A stretch of 33,110 nucleotides of DNA, taken from Streptomyces turgidiscabies Car8. GTDB lineage: Bacteria > Actinomycetota > Actinomycetes > Streptomycetales > Streptomycetaceae. How positions within the stretch are numbered: position 1 is the first letter of the stretch; each line of letters begins with the position of its first letter. A model generated the notes under the pieces. The model saw only the letters and a list, made by a program, of their open reading frames with translations. It was not told where the DNA came from and searched no databases. Both the position numbers and the translations under genes were made by a program. Of the stretch, positions 31,825-33,110 are shown piece after piece. Location: assembly GCF_000331005.1 (NCBI RefSeq), contig NZ_AEJB01000614.1, positions 1 through 33,110 of the forward strand, read 5' to 3'.

Positions 31825-32400
31825 TCAGACGTTCACGCCGAAGTCCTGCGCGATGCCGCGCAGGCCGGACGCGTAACCCTGGCCGATGGCGCGGAACTTC
31901 CACTCCGCGCCGTGCCGGTAGAGCTCACCGAAGACCATGGCGGTCTCCGTCGAGGCGTCCTCGGAGAGGTCGTAGCGCGCGATCTCGGCCTCGCCCGCCT
32001 GGTTCACGACGCGGATGAACGCGTTGCGCACCTGGCCGAAGGACTGCTGACGGTTCTCGGCGTCGTAGATCGAGACCGGGAACACGATCTTGTCGACGTC
32101 GGCCGGGACCGCCGCGAGGTTGACCTTGATCTGCTCGTCGTCGCCCTCGCCCTCACCGGTGATGTTGTCGCCGGTGTGCTCGACCGAGCCGTCCGGGCTC
32201 TTGAGGTTGTTGAAGAACACGAAGTTGGCGTCGGAACTGACCTTGCCCTCCGTGTTCGTCAGGATGGCGCTGGCGTCGAGGTCGAAGTCGGTGCCCGTCG
32301 TGGAACGGGCGTCCCACCCCAGACCGACGATGACCGCGGTGAGGCCGGGGGCCTCCTTGGTCAGCGATACGTTGCCGCCCTTGCTGAGGCTGACTCCCAC
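31825..32400 (-). CDS. terD: TerD-family protein (paralogue 1)
   Basis: A 191-residue protein with only the TerD domain. Its blocks match the neighbouring paralogue: GVSLSKGGNVSLTKEAPGL, GWDARSTTGTDFDLDASAIL, HTGDNITGEGEGDDEQIKV, FPVSIYDAENRQQSFGQV, ARYDLSEDASTETAMVFGEL and FRAIGQGYASGLRGIAQDF. It differs mostly in the DLDASAI-to-FVFFNNL segment. GTG 32400 has GGAGG five bases upstream. An ECF-type promoter signature lies about 70 bases upstream. It starts the likely operon terD-terD-DUF475, with the AhpE-like gene ending 124 bases before it. Confidence 0.93.
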   Translation of the reverse strand: MGVSLSKGGNVSLTKEAPGLTAVIVGLGWDARSTTGTDFDLDASAILTNTEGKVSSDANFVFFNNLKSPDGSVEHTGDNITGEGEGDDEQIKVNLAAVPADVDKIVFPVSIYDAENRQQSFGQVRNAFIRVVNQAGEAEIARYDLSEDASTETAMVFGELYRHGAEWKFRAIGQGYASGLRGIAQDFGVNV

Positions 32401-32468
32401 GAGTCCTCCATTGGTGTCTCGTCTGCCGTCCAGGGGCGGTGTGCCCCGTCGTGCGCCTGTATCGGATC

Positions 32469-32495
32469 AACGTGTCGATCCTAGTGACGGGTTCC
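32469..32495 (-). promoter_or_regulatory. ECF-sigma-type promoter of terD
   Basis: On the minus strand GGGAAC (GGAAC at 32495-32491) is followed after 18 bases by CGTT (32472-32469). A GGAAC/GGAAT -35 with CGTT or GTT at -10 is the ECF-sigma signature (SigE/SigR type) in Streptomyces. A housekeeping-like TAGGAT (32483-32478) overlaps the spacer, so two sigma factors may use the site. Confidence 0.45.
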
Positions 32496-32524
32496 CGCCC
32501 CTCGCAGGGCTTGGAACCGAAGAA

Positions 32525-32983
32525 TCACAGGGTGTCGAGGGCCTTCACGTACTCGTTCAGGTCACGCGCGTCCGGCAGGCCGTTGACCACGGTCCACCGC
32601 ACGACGCCCTCCTTGTCGATGATGAAGGTCCCGCGCACCGCGCATCCCTTGTCCTCGTCGAAGACGCCGTACGCGCGCGAAATGTTGCCGTGCGGCCAGA
32701 AGTCGGACAGGAGGGGGTACTCGAAGCCCTCCTGCTCGCCGAAGACGCGCAGGGTGTGGATGGAGTCGTTGGAGACGGCGAGCACCTGGGTGTCCCGGTC
32801 GGAGAACCTCGGCAGGTTGTCCCGCAGGTCGCACAGCTCGCCGGTGCACACACCGGTGAAGGCGAAGGGGTAGAAGAGCAGCACCACGTTCTTCGCGCCG
32901 CGGAAGTCCGAGAGCCGCACGGTGGCGCCGTGGTTGTCCTTGAGCTCGAAGTCCGGGGCCTTGTCGCCGACCTCGATCGCCAT
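32525..32983 (-). CDS. ahpE: AhpE-type peroxiredoxin
   Basis: A 152-residue peroxiredoxin. PFAFTGVCTGELCDLRD holds the peroxidatic Cys46 in the PxxxTxxC motif and a second Cys51 five residues later, the spacing of the PrxQ/BCP resolving cysteine. VGDKAPDFEL, PLLSDFWPHG, YGVFDE and VRGTFIID match the AhpE group, whose mycobacterial member has only the first cysteine. It reduces peroxides or peroxynitrite with a thiol partner in the cytoplasm. ATG 32983 has AGGA just upstream. TAGGGT (33027-33022) is a plausible -10 box. Standing directly upstream of the terD genes suggests a shared oxidative-stress link. Confidence 0.9.
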   Translation of the reverse strand: MAIEVGDKAPDFELKDNHGATVRLSDFRGAKNVVLLFYPFAFTGVCTGELCDLRDNLPRFSDRDTQVLAVSNDSIHTLRVFGEQEGFEYPLLSDFWPHGNISRAYGVFDEDKGCAVRGTFIIDKEGVVRWTVVNGLPDARDLNEYVKALDTL

Positions 32984-33021
32984 GTTCCTGCATCCCTTCG
33001 GTGGGCTGTTCGGGTGAGAAC

Positions 33022-33027
33022 ACCCTA
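33022..33027 (-). promoter_or_regulatory. -10 box of the peroxiredoxin gene
   Basis: TAGGGT on the minus strand lies 38 bases before ATG 32983 and is preceded by GGTCAC, as TAGGAT of the terD promoter is preceded by GTCAC. No clear -35 element at standard spacing. Confidence 0.4.
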
Positions 33028-33063
33028 GTGACCACCCACCGAGGGTCGTGTCAGCCGGTCCGG

Positions 33064-33081
33064 GGTCCCCGCCGGAGGGGA
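33064..33081. terminator. Hairpin at the window end
   Basis: GTCCCC-GCCGGA-GGGGAC forms a 6-bp perfect stem, possibly the terminator of a gene to the right of the window. Confidence 0.35.
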
Positions 33082-33110
33082 CGGCGGACAAGGCCGTTCG
33101 GGCCGAAGCG

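Overview
The window is a piece of a Streptomyces (or very close actinomycete) chromosome. The grounds are: very high GC with strong third-position GC in every real gene; GTG and TTG starts; likely leaderless transcripts; several copies of the short GC-rich intergenic repeat typical of Streptomyces (core GGGGCGCGGGGAACTGCGCG followed by CCACRACG); and families such as the Mn-riboswitch/GDT1 pair, DUF2277, an AhpE-like peroxiredoxin and multiple TerD proteins. No integrase, transposase, CRISPR array or phage gene is visible.

Layout. 1-731: no gene; a terminator-like hairpin and a GC-rich minisatellite with a 160-bp tandem duplication. 732-2404 (-): a HAD phosphatase and a GDT1/UPF0016 metal transporter preceded by a yybP-ykoY manganese riboswitch. 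2419-8559 (+): secreted HNH nuclease, PhoD-like phosphatase, FAD/NAD(P)-binding protein, DoxX and DedA membrane proteins. 8560-10952: two dispersed repeats, a strong promoter with a probable operator, and a secreted GH27 alpha-galactosidase whose C-terminal lectin domain is broken by a one-base deletion. 11029-12806: DUF2277, panE, and a small leaderless gene. 12834-17234: a membrane Ser/Thr kinase (-), tRNA-Val(UAC) (-), a DUF4097 lipoprotein (+) and a membrane coiled-coil protein (+).

17346-22197 (-) is a cell-envelope block: a class A penicillin-binding protein whose transpeptidase serine motif lacks its lysine, then a membrane-anchored polysaccharide-deacetylase-like protein, then a secreted amidase. 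22374-23465 (+) holds two genes with leaderless-type promoters, an FmdB-type zinc ribbon and a second DedA protein.

23383-32983 is the most interesting part, a Ter (tellurium/stress) locus. A three-gene minus-strand operon (CitE-like lyase; a giant protein fusing two phosphoribosyltransferase-type domains and a TRSP domain; HAD phosphatase) matches most of the predicted nucleoside-like-metabolite pathway associated with ter genes. Around it are a TerD with a Pro/Tyr-rich tail, a TerA-like protein, a DUF475/TerC-like membrane protein and two tandem TerD paralogues, followed by an AhpE-type peroxiredoxin. The usual ATP-grasp partner is not in the window. One dispersed repeat lies in frame inside the fused phosphoribosyltransferase gene, and another encodes part of the tail of the adjacent DedA protein. 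A plausible reading is that TerD/TerA/TerC-like proteins form a metal- or stress-linked membrane complex while the operon makes a small molecule connected with it. That is inference from family associations.
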